Assembly: GCF_900176415.1 (NCBI RefSeq)
Contig: NZ_FWXO01000002.1
Coordinates: forward strand, 434,001-498,000
Source of the DNA: Cellulophaga tyrosinoxydans
GTDB lineage: Bacteria > Bacteroidota > Bacteroidia > Flavobacteriales > Flavobacteriaceae
Direction of reading: 5' to 3'
DNA length: 64,000 nt
Shown: positions 42,729-51,370 of the stretch, one piece after another
How the letters are laid out: every line of letters begins with the position of its first letter
How positions within the stretch are numbered: the stretch's first letter is position 1
Made by a program: the position numbers and the translations under genes
Notes under the pieces: generated by a model
Told to the model about the DNA's origin: nothing
The model's database searches: none
Seen by the model: the letters and a program-made list of their open reading frames with translations, nothing else

Positions 42729-44120
42729 ATGAGCAATTTTGATATTATTGTTTTAGGAAGTGGTCCAGGCGGTTATGTAACAGCTATTAGAGCTTCTCAA
42801 TTAGGGTTTAAAACCGCTATCATAGAAAAAGAATCTCTAGGTGGAGTTTGTTTAAATTGGGGATGTATCCCTACTAAAGCATTACTAAAGTCTGCTCAGG
42901 TTTTTAATTATTTACAGCATGCTGAAGAATATGGTTTAAAAGCATCGAACGTGGATAAAGATTTTGACGCTGTTGTAAAAAGAAGTAGAAGCGTTGCTGA
43001 TGGCATGAGTAAGGGAGTTCAATTTTTAATGAAAAAAAATAAAATTGAAGTCATAAATGGTTTTGGAAAACTTAAAGCAGGGAAAAAAGTTTCAGTTACT
43101 GATGCTGATGGTAAAGTAACTGAATACAGCGCAAATAATATCATAATAGCTACTGGAGCTCGTAGTAGAGAATTACCTAGCTTACCACAAGATGGTAAAA
43201 AAATTATTGGCTACAGACAAGCAATGACTTTAGAAAGTCAGCCTAAAAAGTTGATTGTAGTAGGTAGTGGTGCTATAGGCATTGAATTTGCTTATTTCTA
43301 TAATGCTATGGGAACTGAAGTAACAGTTGTAGAATATTTACCAAATATTGTACCTGTTGAAGATGAAGATATTTCAAAACAATTAGAGCGTAGCTTTAAA
43401 AAAACAGGTATAAAAATCATGACTTCTTCAGAAGTTACTAAAGTAGATACTGCTGGTGCTGGTGTTAAAGTAACTGTAAAAACTGCAAAAGGAGAAGAAG
43501 TTTTAGAAGCAGATATGGTACTTTCTGCTGTTGGTATTAAAACAAATATTGAAAACATAGGATTAGAAGATGTAGGTATTGTAACCGATCGTGATAAAAT
43601 TTTAGTTAACGATTTCTACCAAACCAATATCCCTGGCTACTATGCTATTGGCGATGTTACTCCTGGCCCTGCATTAGCACACGTTGCTTCTGCTGAAGGT
43701 ATTCTTTGCGTGGAAAAACTTGCTAATTTACATGTAGATCCGTTAGATTATGGCAACATACCTGGTTGTACGTATTGCTCACCAGAAATAGCCTCAGTTG
43801 GTTTAACTGAAAAACAAGCAAGAGATAAAGGTTTAGATATTAAAGTTGGTAAATTCCCATTCTCTGCGAGTGGAAAGGCCAAAGCTGCTGGTACTCCAGA
43901 CGGATTTGTAAAAGTTATTTTCGATGCAAAATATGGAGAATGGTTAGGTTGCCATATGATTGGAGCAGGTGTTACTGACATGATTGCTGAAGCCGTTGTA
44001 GCACGTAAATTAGAAACTACAGGTCATGAAATATTAAAAGCAATTCATCCACACCCAACTATGAGTGAAGCGGTTATGGAAGCTGTTGCCGATGCTTATG
44101 ATGAGGTTATTCACTTATAA
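42729..44120 (+). CDS. lpdA: Dihydrolipoyl dehydrogenase (E3)
   Basis: 463 residues. FAD-binding VLGSGPGGYVTAIRASQLG at 7-25, redox disulfide GGVCLNWGC (C41/C46), NAD-binding GSGAIGIEFAYFYNAMG near 175-191, and the active-site His-Glu in HPHPTMSEAV. It reoxidises lipoamide in 2-oxoacid dehydrogenase complexes and the glycine cleavage system. Stands alone, with a TAACTTTG -7-like box at 42687-42694 and its own terminator; no E1/E2 genes adjoin. Confidence 0.96.
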   Translation: MSNFDIIVLGSGPGGYVTAIRASQLGFKTAIIEKESLGGVCLNWGCIPTKALLKSAQVFNYLQHAEEYGLKASNVDKDFDAVVKRSRSVADGMSKGVQFLMKKNKIEVINGFGKLKAGKKVSVTDADGKVTEYSANNIIIATGARSRELPSLPQDGKKIIGYRQAMTLESQPKKLIVVGSGAIGIEFAYFYNAMGTEVTVVEYLPNIVPVEDEDISKQLERSFKKTGIKIMTSSEVTKVDTAGAGVKVTVKTAKGEEVLEADMVLSAVGIKTNIENIGLEDVGIVTDRDKILVNDFYQTNIPGYYAIGDVTPGPALAHVASAEGILCVEKLANLHVDPLDYGNIPGCTYCSPEIASVGLTEKQARDKGLDIKVGKFPFSASGKAKAAGTPDGFVKVIFDAKYGEWLGCHMIGAGVTDMIAEAVVARKLETTGHEILKAIHPHPTMSEAVMEAVADAYDEVIHL

Positions 44121-44148
44121 ATTTCGCTTACACTATTATTATAAAATT

Positions 44149-44180
44149 AAAAATGCTGTGCCACAAACACAGCATTTTTT
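44149..44180 (+). terminator. Intrinsic terminator of lpdA
   Basis: Stem AAAAATGCTGTG / CACAGCATTTTT with a CCACAAA loop and a T-run, 29 bases after the stop. Confidence 0.88.
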
Positions 44181-44207
44181 ATACATCAAAATATAAAAGA
44201 AAACAAA

Positions 44208-44492
44208 ATGCTTAAATTATTTAGCTATACTGCCATTGCCGAAGGAATCTCTTACCTGTTACTATTTGGAATAGGCATGCCTTTAAAATATATTTTTAAA
44301 ATACCCGAACCAAATATTTATATAGGCTATGCCCATGGCTTTTTATTTATCGCTTATGTAATTCTTGCCGTACTCTTCTGCATGGAAAAAAAATGGAGTT
44401 TAAAACGGTTTATAATTCTATTCATTGCTTCTTTGCTTCCGTTTGGTACGTTTTATATAGATAAAAAATACTTGAAGCCTTTGGCTGCCTAA
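44208..44492 (+). CDS. DUF3817 domain-containing small membrane protein
   Basis: 94 residues with three membrane helices. IAEGISYLLLFGIGMPLKYIFKIPEPNIYIGYAHGFLFIAYVILAVLF, with the conserved histidine in GYAHG, followed by SLLPFGTFYIDKKYLK, is the DUF3817 pattern. The family is small, integral and of unknown function. It follows the lpdA terminator by 28 bases and probably has its own promoter in or near that spacer. Confidence 0.85.
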   Translation: MLKLFSYTAIAEGISYLLLFGIGMPLKYIFKIPEPNIYIGYAHGFLFIAYVILAVLFCMEKKWSLKRFIILFIASLLPFGTFYIDKKYLKPLAA

Positions 44493-44568
44493 GTAAATAA
44501 TTCACTGAAAACAGTGATATACAAACTGTTTATTAGTAACATCTTTGTTATTAATAAATAGCCTAACC

Positions 44569-45261
44569 ATGTATTATCATATTACTACGTATTACGACCT
44601 AGTTGGTACAAAAAAAATACCCTGCAAATGCCCAAATTGTGGTAATCGAGATAGTTTAGAGCTGGAGTTTTTTCAAGTACGTACACAATCGGGCTTTTTG
44701 GAGACTACAACAAAAGGAGTAACCGGTATTTTATATTGCACCCATACAAAAACAGAAATTCCACCAGTTATTTGGACAGATGAAATCGAAAACTATTTTA
44801 ATGTAGAGAAGAAAAAGCTAAAATTAAAACCAACTAAAATTCGGTTTAAAGTAGAAAACAAAAAATGGTTTTACACCATATTCGGAATCCTTACACTGTT
44901 TATTCTAGGAGGTATCGCTTACGCAAAATACAATATGCACCAAACCGAAGTGCTCAACGAAAGGTTAGAAAATATTACTCCTGGTGATAAAGTAGAAGTC
45001 CTTTATACCTTAATGGAGAATCATAGTGTGAAACAGTCTGGAACTACTTGGTTCTTGGTAAAAAAGGTAGATGGCAATGTTGCATGGCTACAGCGAAACA
45101 AAGATTATGTAGAAGACCATAATTTTAATTTTGACAAACAAGATACCGATTTCAATGGAGAAACAATAGAAGTAAACTTAAAACAACTTAATAAAAGGGG
45201 AGTTTTTGGATTAGATTATACTAATCAAAAATTTTCAGGATTTATAACTGATATCGAATAA
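44569..45261 (+). CDS. Membrane protein with N-terminal zinc-ribbon-like motif, unknown function
   Basis: 230 residues from ATG 44569. Cysteines C19, C21, C24 and a later GILYC form a probable zinc ribbon (IPCKCPNCGNRDSLEL). A single membrane helix near 105-122 (FYTIFGILTLFILGGIAYAK) follows, then an extracytoplasmic beta-rich domain (GDKVEVLYTLMENHSVKQSGTTWFLVKKVDGNVAWLQRN). I do not recognise the family. It is translationally close to the next small membrane gene (2-base gap), suggesting a pair. Confidence 0.65.
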   Translation: MYYHITTYYDLVGTKKIPCKCPNCGNRDSLELEFFQVRTQSGFLETTTKGVTGILYCTHTKTEIPPVIWTDEIENYFNVEKKKLKLKPTKIRFKVENKKWFYTIFGILTLFILGGIAYAKYNMHQTEVLNERLENITPGDKVEVLYTLMENHSVKQSGTTWFLVKKVDGNVAWLQRNKDYVEDHNFNFDKQDTDFNGETIEVNLKQLNKRGVFGLDYTNQKFSGFITDIE

Positions 45262-45263
45262 TT

Positions 45264-45575
45264 ATGGAAAACATGTACACAGGGAAAGGTTCTAGAAACC
45301 CAAATACCCATTTAATAAGCGGATTGTTAATAGGCCTAGCATTAATAGCTTTCGGTATATATATGTATTTTGATTTAGCTGCTTGGGAAAACTCTACCGA
45401 ACAGAAAAGTCTAAACTCATTACTTTGGTTTATATACGATATGACCGGTAAAATTGGTGTTGCAGGGTTTTTTAGTAGTATTGGCGCTTTATTAATTGTA
45501 AATGGCTATTTAAAAACTAAAAGCGAAAAAACAATTATTGCGGAGCAAAAGAATAGTTCCGAAAATAAATTATAA
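45264..45575 (+). CDS. Small two-helix membrane protein, unknown function
   Basis: 103 residues with two hydrophobic segments (LISGLLIGLALIAFGIYMYF at 17-36 and IGVAGFFSSIGALLIVNGYL at 71-90) and a charged C-terminal tail. No recognised family. It follows the zinc-ribbon membrane gene by 2 bases, so the products may work together. Its 3' end overlaps that of aroQ on the other strand by 6 bases. Confidence 0.62.
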   Translation: MENMYTGKGSRNPNTHLISGLLIGLALIAFGIYMYFDLAAWENSTEQKSLNSLLWFIYDMTGKIGVAGFFSSIGALLIVNGYLKTKSEKTIIAEQKNSSENKL

Positions 45576-45983
45576 AAAGCTTTGAATAGCAAGGTCATAG
45601 CTTTGTAATCCAAAGCCAAGTATAACTCCCTTAGCTACTGGAGAAATATAAGATACATGCCTAAAATCTTCTCTTTTATAGGTGTTAGATATATGCACTT
45701 CAACAACGGGAGTCTCTACTGCTTTTACCGCATCGCCAATGCCAATTGAAGTGTGGGTATACGCGCCGGCATTTAATACAATACCATCATAAGTAAAGCC
45801 CACTTCTTGAATTTTACCAATGATTTCTCCCTCTATATTAGACTGAAAATATTCTAATTCAATAGCTGTAAATTTAAATTGTAATTTGGTAAAATATTCC
45901 TCGAAAGTAGTTGATCCATAAACCTCTGGTTCGCGCTTACCGAGCAAATTTAAATTGGGACCGTTAAGTATTAGTATTTTCAT
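45570..45983 (-). CDS. aroQ: 3-dehydroquinate dehydratase, type II
   Basis: 137 residues. Type II signature ILNGPNLNLLGKREPEVYG with catalytic Y22, NAGAYTHTSIGIGDAV around 70-85, and EVH96ISNTYKREDFRHVS. Dodecameric enzyme of the shikimate pathway, converting 3-dehydroquinate to 3-dehydroshikimate. Transcribed alone, with a terminator from the upstream OMP gene just before its start. Confidence 0.95.
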   Translation of the reverse strand: MKILILNGPNLNLLGKREPEVYGSTTFEEYFTKLQFKFTAIELEYFQSNIEGEIIGKIQEVGFTYDGIVLNAGAYTHTSIGIGDAVKAVETPVVEVHISNTYKREDFRHVSYISPVAKGVILGFGLQSYDLAIQSFL

Positions 45984-46011
45984 ACTGCTAAAATATCAAA
46001 AATAAGTCATA

Positions 46012-46043
46012 AAAAAAGCAGAAGATTTACCTTCTGCTTTTTT
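46012..46043 (-). terminator. Intrinsic terminator of the 46064 outer-membrane gene
   Basis: Thirteen-base stem AAAAAAGCAGAAG / CTTCTGCTTTTTT with a 6-base loop; T-run on both strands. Confidence 0.88.
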
Positions 46044-46063
46044 CTATATAAAATATAATTGTC

Positions 46064-46525
46064 TTAGTTAATTACGTATCTAAAACCCAAACCAAATCGA
46101 GCAGCTTGAAATCCGCCATCATCAGAGATTAAAATATCTGGTCTCCAGTCAAATGAAAAATTTAAAGGTATTGTTGCAATCTTGTAATCTACACCTACAA
46201 TAGGTCTAGCACTAAAATTTGTTCCACCACCTATAAAAGTAAATGAAGGACCAGCACCGGCAAACCATTTTAGGCCATCTTGGGCTGAAATATCACCATG
46301 GTACTGATACAAAAGTGTAAATCCTGTGTATCCACTTCCAAAAATCAGTTCTGCAACACCAGCTTGTCTAGTTTCAAAAAAGTACTTAGCACTCGGTCCT
46401 ACCAAAGTTACTCCTGTACCAAAATCTATTGCCAATCCGACAGATGTTTTATAATTCGTTTGTGCATTTGTTTGTATTAAACCAAATGCAAATAATGCAA
46501 TTGTAAAAGCTATTAATTTTTTCAT
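46064..46525 (-). CDS. Predicted outer-membrane beta-barrel protein
   Basis: 153 residues with signal peptide MKKLIAFTIALFAFGLIQTNAQ. Eight alternating hydrophobic/hydrophilic strands (SVGLAIDFGTGVTLVGPSAKYFF, AELIFGSGYTGFTLLYQYHG, LKWFAGAGPSFTFIGG, FSFDWRPDILISDDGGFQAARFGLGFRYVIN) end in an aromatic-rich strand, as expected for a small barrel. No specific family assigned. Its upstream region holds the 26-base palindrome. Confidence 0.72.
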   Translation of the reverse strand: MKKLIAFTIALFAFGLIQTNAQTNYKTSVGLAIDFGTGVTLVGPSAKYFFETRQAGVAELIFGSGYTGFTLLYQYHGDISAQDGLKWFAGAGPSFTFIGGGTNFSARPIVGVDYKIATIPLNFSFDWRPDILISDDGGFQAARFGLGFRYVIN

Positions 46526-46620
46526 TTTAAAACTGTTTAATGATTAATGATTTATAAACATCAAATCTATTTTTAAAAAACAATAAAAAAAATATTCAAA
46601 TGTTATTTTTTTTAAGTTTT

Positions 46621-46646
46621 AATGTTAGTGAAATTTCACTAACATT
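46621..46646. promoter_or_regulatory. Perfect 26-base palindrome, candidate operator
   Basis: The two 13-base halves, AATGTTAGTGAAA and TTTCACTAACATT, are exact reverse complements with no spacer. It lies 95 bases upstream of the 46525 start and beyond the terminator of the next gene. The lack of a loop and T-tail geometry argues for a protein-binding site rather than a terminator. Confidence 0.5.
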
Positions 46647-46718
46647 TTTATATTTTAAGAATAACCTATAAGTTTAGCAAAAGGATTTATTAAGACTAAA
46701 ACAATAGCAATAAAAAAA

Positions 46719-46744
46719 GGCTAGAATTAGTATTAATTCTAGCC
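46719..46744 (-). terminator. Intrinsic terminator of the 46768 outer-membrane gene
   Basis: Eleven-base stem GGCTAGAATTA / TAATTCTAGCC with a 4-base loop, flanked by A7 and T7-8. Confidence 0.9.
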
Positions 46745-46767
46745 CTTTTTTTTATTTAATTTATGGA

Positions 46768-47304
46768 TTACCATGCATATCCTAAAGATAGACCTAATCT
46801 TGGCAAAATACCGTCAATGGTCACACCAGAAATATCTCCACTAGTATTTGCAGAAATGTACTGAGCCCCTAGGTTCAAATCTAATGCAAATCCAGAATCT
46901 CCTCCACCAAATACCCATTGGTATCCTGCAACTGCTCCTACACCAAAATAACTAAGCTTACCTTCGCTATCATCAGATGAAGCTTTTGTACTTGCATAAG
47001 TCGCTACTGGTGCAGCATACCATCCACGAACAGCATCATAATTAGAAGAAAAGTAAAATTTATACTTACCTTCTGCGCCGAATCCTGTGGCTTTGGCATC
47101 ACTATCAGAGCCTACTGTTGCTTTTACACTAGAATAGGCTAAAGATAATTCAACAGCGGATTTTTCATTCAGTGCCGTTTCATAACCTAATTGTGCTGAA
47201 CCAAAAAGAAGTCCTAATGGATTTACCTTAATTACATTCTCTTGAGCTTTAATGTTTGACATGCCAGCAAAAACTAATACGGCTACTAAAAAAACTTTTT
47301 TCAT
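46768..47304 (-). CDS. Outer-membrane protein, DUF3575-like beta-barrel
   Basis: 178 residues; signal peptide MKKVFLVAVLVFAGMSNIKAQ. The mature start ENVIKVNPLGLLFGSAQLGYETALNEKSAVELSLAYS resembles DUF3575-type barrels (NPLG-x-x-x-G...GYE-x-x-L). Later strands GFGAEGKYKFYF, WYAAPVATYAS, LSYFGVGAVAGYQWVFG and ILPRLGLSLGYAW complete an eight-strand barrel. Function unknown. Flanked upstream by a 198-base AT-rich spacer shared with xerD, containing a GATAATTATC palindrome (47423-47432). Confidence 0.75.
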   Translation of the reverse strand: MKKVFLVAVLVFAGMSNIKAQENVIKVNPLGLLFGSAQLGYETALNEKSAVELSLAYSSVKATVGSDSDAKATGFGAEGKYKFYFSSNYDAVRGWYAAPVATYASTKASSDDSEGKLSYFGVGAVAGYQWVFGGGDSGFALDLNLGAQYISANTSGDISGVTIDGILPRLGLSLGYAW

Positions 47305-47502
47305 AAATTTAAATTTAATGGTTTTGTTATTATTAATTTACAGCGAACATATTTTTTAAATAATTTAATCACTAAAAATAGTTGTGAAAATTACTTCTTA
47401 CGTTGCTTACGTGATAAAATATGATAATTATCTTACATTTTAATCACTATTTTTCTTTGTTTTTAAAAAGTAATTTTATAATGGTTACAGTATATTTGAT
47501 GC

Positions 47503-48408
47503 ATGAAATGGCAGCAAGCAATACAAGATTATCAATATTACCTTAAGATAGAGCGAGGGCTTGCTGAAAACTCCATTGCCAATTATTCACTAGACATTGA
47601 AAAACTTATCCTTTTTTTAGAAACAAACAAAATAACTGTTACACCCGATGTTATTGAAAAAGAAACTGTTCAACAGTTTATCTACGAAATTGCAAAAGAG
47701 GTTAATCCACGCTCACAAGCTAGAATTATATCAGGTCTTAAAAGTTTCTTTAATTATTTAATTTTTGAAGATTATAGAAAAGACAATCCTCTTGACCTGA
47801 TAGAGTCGCCTAAAATAGGACGTAAACTACCTGATACGCTATCGGAAGAAGAAATTAATCAACTTATTAGTGCTATTGATTTGTCTACGCCAGAAGGAGA
47901 GCGCAATAGAGCTATTCTAGAAACCTTGTATGGTTGTGGTCTTAGAGTTTCGGAGTTAGTTAATCTCAAGATATCAGATCTTTATTTTGATGAAGATTTT
48001 ATTAAAGTAACAGGAAAAGGAAATAAGCAGCGTTTTGTGCCTATTAGTGAAATCAATAAAAAATATATTCACATCTATACCAATGAAATAAGATCACATG
48101 TAACTATTCAAAAAGGATATGATGATATTCTTTTTTTAAACCGCAGAGGTAGGCAATTAACTAGAGCAATGATTTTCACCATCATTAAAAAACTTGCGGA
48201 ACATATTGGTTTAAGAAAAACTATTAGTCCACATACCTTCCGACACTCTTTTGCTACGCATTTATTACAAAACGGAGCCGATTTAAGAGCCATTCAACAA
48301 ATGCTTGGTCATGAAAGCATTACTACAACAGAAGTATACATGCATGTAGATAGGTTGCATTTAGCTACCGTATTAAATGATTTTCACCCAAGAAGTAATA
48401 GGAACTAA
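47503..48408 (+). CDS. xerD: Site-specific tyrosine recombinase XerD
   Basis: 301 residues. Catalytic residues R148 (GCGLRVSEL), K172 (TGKGNKQRFVP), H244 and R247 (HTFRHSFATHLL), H270 (MLGHESI) and Y279 (TEVYMHV) are all present. N-terminal SAM-like domain from residue 1. It resolves chromosome dimers at dif, normally with XerC; its orientation next to aroQ and two OMP genes looks chromosomal, not integrative. A TATATTTG motif lies only 4 bases before ATG, so that box would imply a leaderless transcript or be chance. Confidence 0.93.
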   Translation: MKWQQAIQDYQYYLKIERGLAENSIANYSLDIEKLILFLETNKITVTPDVIEKETVQQFIYEIAKEVNPRSQARIISGLKSFFNYLIFEDYRKDNPLDLIESPKIGRKLPDTLSEEEINQLISAIDLSTPEGERNRAILETLYGCGLRVSELVNLKISDLYFDEDFIKVTGKGNKQRFVPISEINKKYIHIYTNEIRSHVTIQKGYDDILFLNRRGRQLTRAMIFTIIKKLAEHIGLRKTISPHTFRHSFATHLLQNGADLRAIQQMLGHESITTTEVYMHVDRLHLATVLNDFHPRSNRN

Positions 48409-48446
48409 ATTTTAGGATTATAAAAATCTTTTTAAATTTTTGTATA

Positions 48447-49739
48447 TCAATCTTTAAACCTAGTATAATCGCGTTTGTATGGTCTAATAATAAGGCGTGC
48501 CTCTCGATCAAAACGAATGTAATTATACACCCAATTTACAAATACCACCATTCGATTTCTAAAACCGATTAAGAAAAACAGATGCACAAACATCCAAACA
48601 AACCAAGCATAAACTCCCTGAAATTTAAAGTTTTTTAAATCTACAACAGCTTTATTACGACCCACTGTAGCCATGCTTCCTTTATCTTTATAAATAAATG
48701 GCTGCATAGGTTTCTGTTGTAATAATTTCACCAAATTTTCCCCTAAATTTCTGCCTTGCTGAATTGCAGGCTGAGCCATCATGGGATGCCCACATGGGAA
48801 TTCTTCTGATTCCATTCCAGCAATATCACCAACAGCAAAAATTTCATTAAAACCAATAACTTGGTTAAACTCATTAACTCTTACTCTATTACCACGAATT
48901 AATAACTCTTTGGCATCTAAACCTTTAATAGCAGCTCCTTTTACTCCAGCAGCCCAAATAAGTGTAGCCGCTTCAAAAGACAATTCTGTTTCTGTAGAAA
49001 CTAATTTACCATCATACGATTTTACGCGAACATTTTTCCAAACCTGAACGCCCAAATTCTCTAGAAAATCTTCCGCCTTCTTAGATGCCTTCTCACTCAT
49101 TTCTTTAAGTATGCGGTCTCCAGATTGGATTAGATTTATTTGTACTCGTCGCGTATCTAAATCAGGGTAATCTTTTGGTAGTATTCCCTTTTTAATTTCG
49201 GCTAGAGCACCCGCAAGTTCAACACCTGTTGGTCCACCGCCAACAATAACAAAATTCATTAACGCATCTCGTTGGTGTAAATCATCGGTTAACAAGGCCT
49301 GCTCAAAATTTTCAAGAATTAAACTTCTTAAATTTAATGATTGTGGAATGGACTTCATTTCCATTCCGTTTTTTTCAATTTCTGTATTTCCAAAAAAATT
49401 GGTTTCCGATCCTGTTGCTAATACCAAATAATCATAATGAATAGCGCCAATATTGGTAATAATTTCTTTCTTTTCAGGAACAATTTCTTCTACATTAGCT
49501 AATCGGAAAAAAAAGTTCGGATAATCCTTGAGCACCTTTCTAATAGGATATGCAATAGAATCTGGTTCTAGACCACCTGTAGAAACTTGATATAATAAAG
49601 GTTGGAAGGTATGGTAGTTATTTTTATCTATAAGTAATACCTGTACTTCTTTTTTACTTAATTTTTTAGCAAGGGCGATACCTGCAAAACCACCACCAAT
49701 AATTATTATTCGGGGAAAACTACTTTTTGGAATATTCAT
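48447..49739 (-). CDS. Type II NADH dehydrogenase (NAD(P)/FAD-dependent oxidoreductase)
   Basis: 430 residues from ATG 49739 (MNIPKSSFPRIIIIGGGFAGIALAKKLS); earlier ATGs at 49748 and 49757 are possible. FAD-binding GGGFAG, YHTFQPLLYQVSTGGLEPDSIAYPIRK, NAD-binding IVGGGPTGVELAGALAE, and VFAVGDIAGM for FAD. The C-terminal hydrophobic amphipathic segment (YAWFVWMFVHLFFLIGFRNRMVVFVNWVYNYI) anchors it to the inner membrane. It passes electrons from NADH to quinone without pumping protons. Divergent from the M20 gene. Confidence 0.92.
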   Translation of the reverse strand: MNIPKSSFPRIIIIGGGFAGIALAKKLSKKEVQVLLIDKNNYHTFQPLLYQVSTGGLEPDSIAYPIRKVLKDYPNFFFRLANVEEIVPEKKEIITNIGAIHYDYLVLATGSETNFFGNTEIEKNGMEMKSIPQSLNLRSLILENFEQALLTDDLHQRDALMNFVIVGGGPTGVELAGALAEIKKGILPKDYPDLDTRRVQINLIQSGDRILKEMSEKASKKAEDFLENLGVQVWKNVRVKSYDGKLVSTETELSFEAATLIWAAGVKGAAIKGLDAKELLIRGNRVRVNEFNQVIGFNEIFAVGDIAGMESEEFPCGHPMMAQPAIQQGRNLGENLVKLLQQKPMQPFIYKDKGSMATVGRNKAVVDLKNFKFQGVYAWFVWMFVHLFFLIGFRNRMVVFVNWVYNYIRFDREARLIIRPYKRDYTRFKD

Positions 49740-49831
49740 TGCGCTCATGGAAATCAAAATTAATCATTCAGAACTAGCTAACATAAAAGAAATTGGTATT
49801 TTTATAACAACATAATTTTCAATCCAATACT

Positions 49832-51259
49832 ATGACCAAAAAAATCTATTTTTTTCTCGTTTCCTTATGTTGTCTTTCCATGGGTAATTCTCAAATTACA
49901 AAAGAAGAGGTACTAAAATCGTTAGATTCTAAATATTCGGCCTATACAGCCATAGCGCAAAATATTTGGAAGTATGCAGAAATGGGCTATCAAGAGGAAA
50001 AAAGTAGTGCTTTATTACAGAAAACATTAAGTGATGCAGGGTTTTCTATTAAAAAAGGAGTGGCAGGCATGCCAACAGCCTTTATTGCCGAATATGGCAG
50101 TGGTGCTCCAGTAATAGCTGTTTTAGGAGAGTTTGATGCTTTGCCTGGATTATCTCAAAAAGCAGTTTCCAAAAAAGAATCTTTAGGTGCTGAAGCCGGT
50201 CATGCTTGTGGTCATCATTTATTTGGAACCGCATCAACAGCAGCAGCAATTGCTGTTAAAGATTGGCTAAAGAACAATAAAGTAAAAGGCACTATTAGAT
50301 TTTACGGTTGTCCAGCGGAAGAAGGTGGATCAGGTAAAGTGTATATGGTAAGAGAAAATTTATTTAATGATGTTGATATTGCACTACACTGGCATCCTAA
50401 TAACCAAAACGCAGCAAATGCTGGCGCAGCACTAGCTAATAAGTCTGCAAAATTTAGATTCTATGGTGTTTCAGCACATGCTGCTGCCTCACCTGAAAAA
50501 GGGAGATCGGCTTTAGATGGTGTGGAGAGTATGAATATGATGGTGAATATGATGCGCGAACACATCCCTCAAGAAGCGAGAATACATTATGTAATTACCG
50601 ATGGTGGTAAAGCGCCAAATGTAGTGCCTGATTATGCGGAGGTATATTATTATGCCCGCCATAATAATAGAGATGTTGTAATAGACATTTTTAATCGCAT
50701 TACCAAAGCAGCAGAAGGCGCTGCTATAGGAACAGGTACGACTATGGATTTTGAAATGATTGGTGGCACCTATGAATTACTGCCAAACCTTACCGTTCAA
50801 AAGCTTATGTTCGAAAATTTAACTTCCGTAGGTGGTTTTACATATACCGATGAAGAAAAGAAATTTGCTGACGAAATATCAAAAACCTTGGGGCTAGAAA
50901 AAACCGATTTAAAGACTGTTGAAAACATTCAACCGTACCAAACTGAAGCGAGAGCATTTGGATCTACAGATGTTGGTGATGTAAGTTTTGCGGTTCCAAC
51001 CGCGGGTTTAAGCACTGCCACTTGGGTTCCCGGCACACCAGCACATAGCTGGCAAGCAGTAGCTGCTGGAGGTACCTCTATAGGAGCTAAAGGTATGATG
51101 GTAGCAGCAAAAACTTTAGCGCTTACGGCAATTGATTTATTTGAGAATGAAGAATTAATAAAAAATGCCAAATCCGAACTTCTAGAACGAAGAGGTGTCG
51201 ACTTTAAATATATTCCGCTACTTGGAGATAGAGCACCTGCATTAAACTATAGAAATTAG
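49832..51259 (+). CDS. M20 family amidohydrolase (AbgB-like), exported
   Basis: 475 residues, signal peptide MTKKIYFFLVSLCCLSMGNSQ. Metal-binding motifs GEFDALPG, GHACGHHLFGT and CPAEEGGSGKVYM, then ALHWHPNNQNAANAG; the dimerisation domain starts at FRFYGVSAHAAASPEKGRSALDG. The long C-terminal segment STDVGDVSFAVPTAGLSTATWVPGTPAHSWQAVAAG matches p-aminobenzoyl-glutamate hydrolase subunit B-like amidohydrolases. Likely cleaves an amide of an acylated amino acid in the periplasm. Monocistronic. Confidence 0.88.
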   Translation: MTKKIYFFLVSLCCLSMGNSQITKEEVLKSLDSKYSAYTAIAQNIWKYAEMGYQEEKSSALLQKTLSDAGFSIKKGVAGMPTAFIAEYGSGAPVIAVLGEFDALPGLSQKAVSKKESLGAEAGHACGHHLFGTASTAAAIAVKDWLKNNKVKGTIRFYGCPAEEGGSGKVYMVRENLFNDVDIALHWHPNNQNAANAGAALANKSAKFRFYGVSAHAAASPEKGRSALDGVESMNMMVNMMREHIPQEARIHYVITDGGKAPNVVPDYAEVYYYARHNNRDVVIDIFNRITKAAEGAAIGTGTTMDFEMIGGTYELLPNLTVQKLMFENLTSVGGFTYTDEEKKFADEISKTLGLEKTDLKTVENIQPYQTEARAFGSTDVGDVSFAVPTAGLSTATWVPGTPAHSWQAVAAGGTSIGAKGMMVAAKTLALTAIDLFENEELIKNAKSELLERRGVDFKYIPLLGDRAPALNYRN

Positions 51260-51319
51260 GCTTAAAATCACAAGACACAATACTGGTAATAAAATTTATT
51301 ATCGGTTTTTTAATTTTTG

Positions 51320-51326
51320 GTGTAAC
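51320..51326 (+). promoter_or_regulatory. Candidate ECF-type -35 element (GTGTAAC) before the second sigma gene
   Basis: GTGTAAC, 51 bases before the GTG start, at nearly the same distance as in the 31480 sigma gene. Inferred autoregulatory site. Confidence 0.38.
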
Positions 51327-51370
51327 AAAATAAAACTTTAGAATACTAATAGCTAACAACCAACCACAAA

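Noticed and set aside
47503-48408. Integrase of a mobile element
   Set aside because: Sequence is XerD-like over full length and the neighbours are core genes; no attachment repeats or phage genes nearby.
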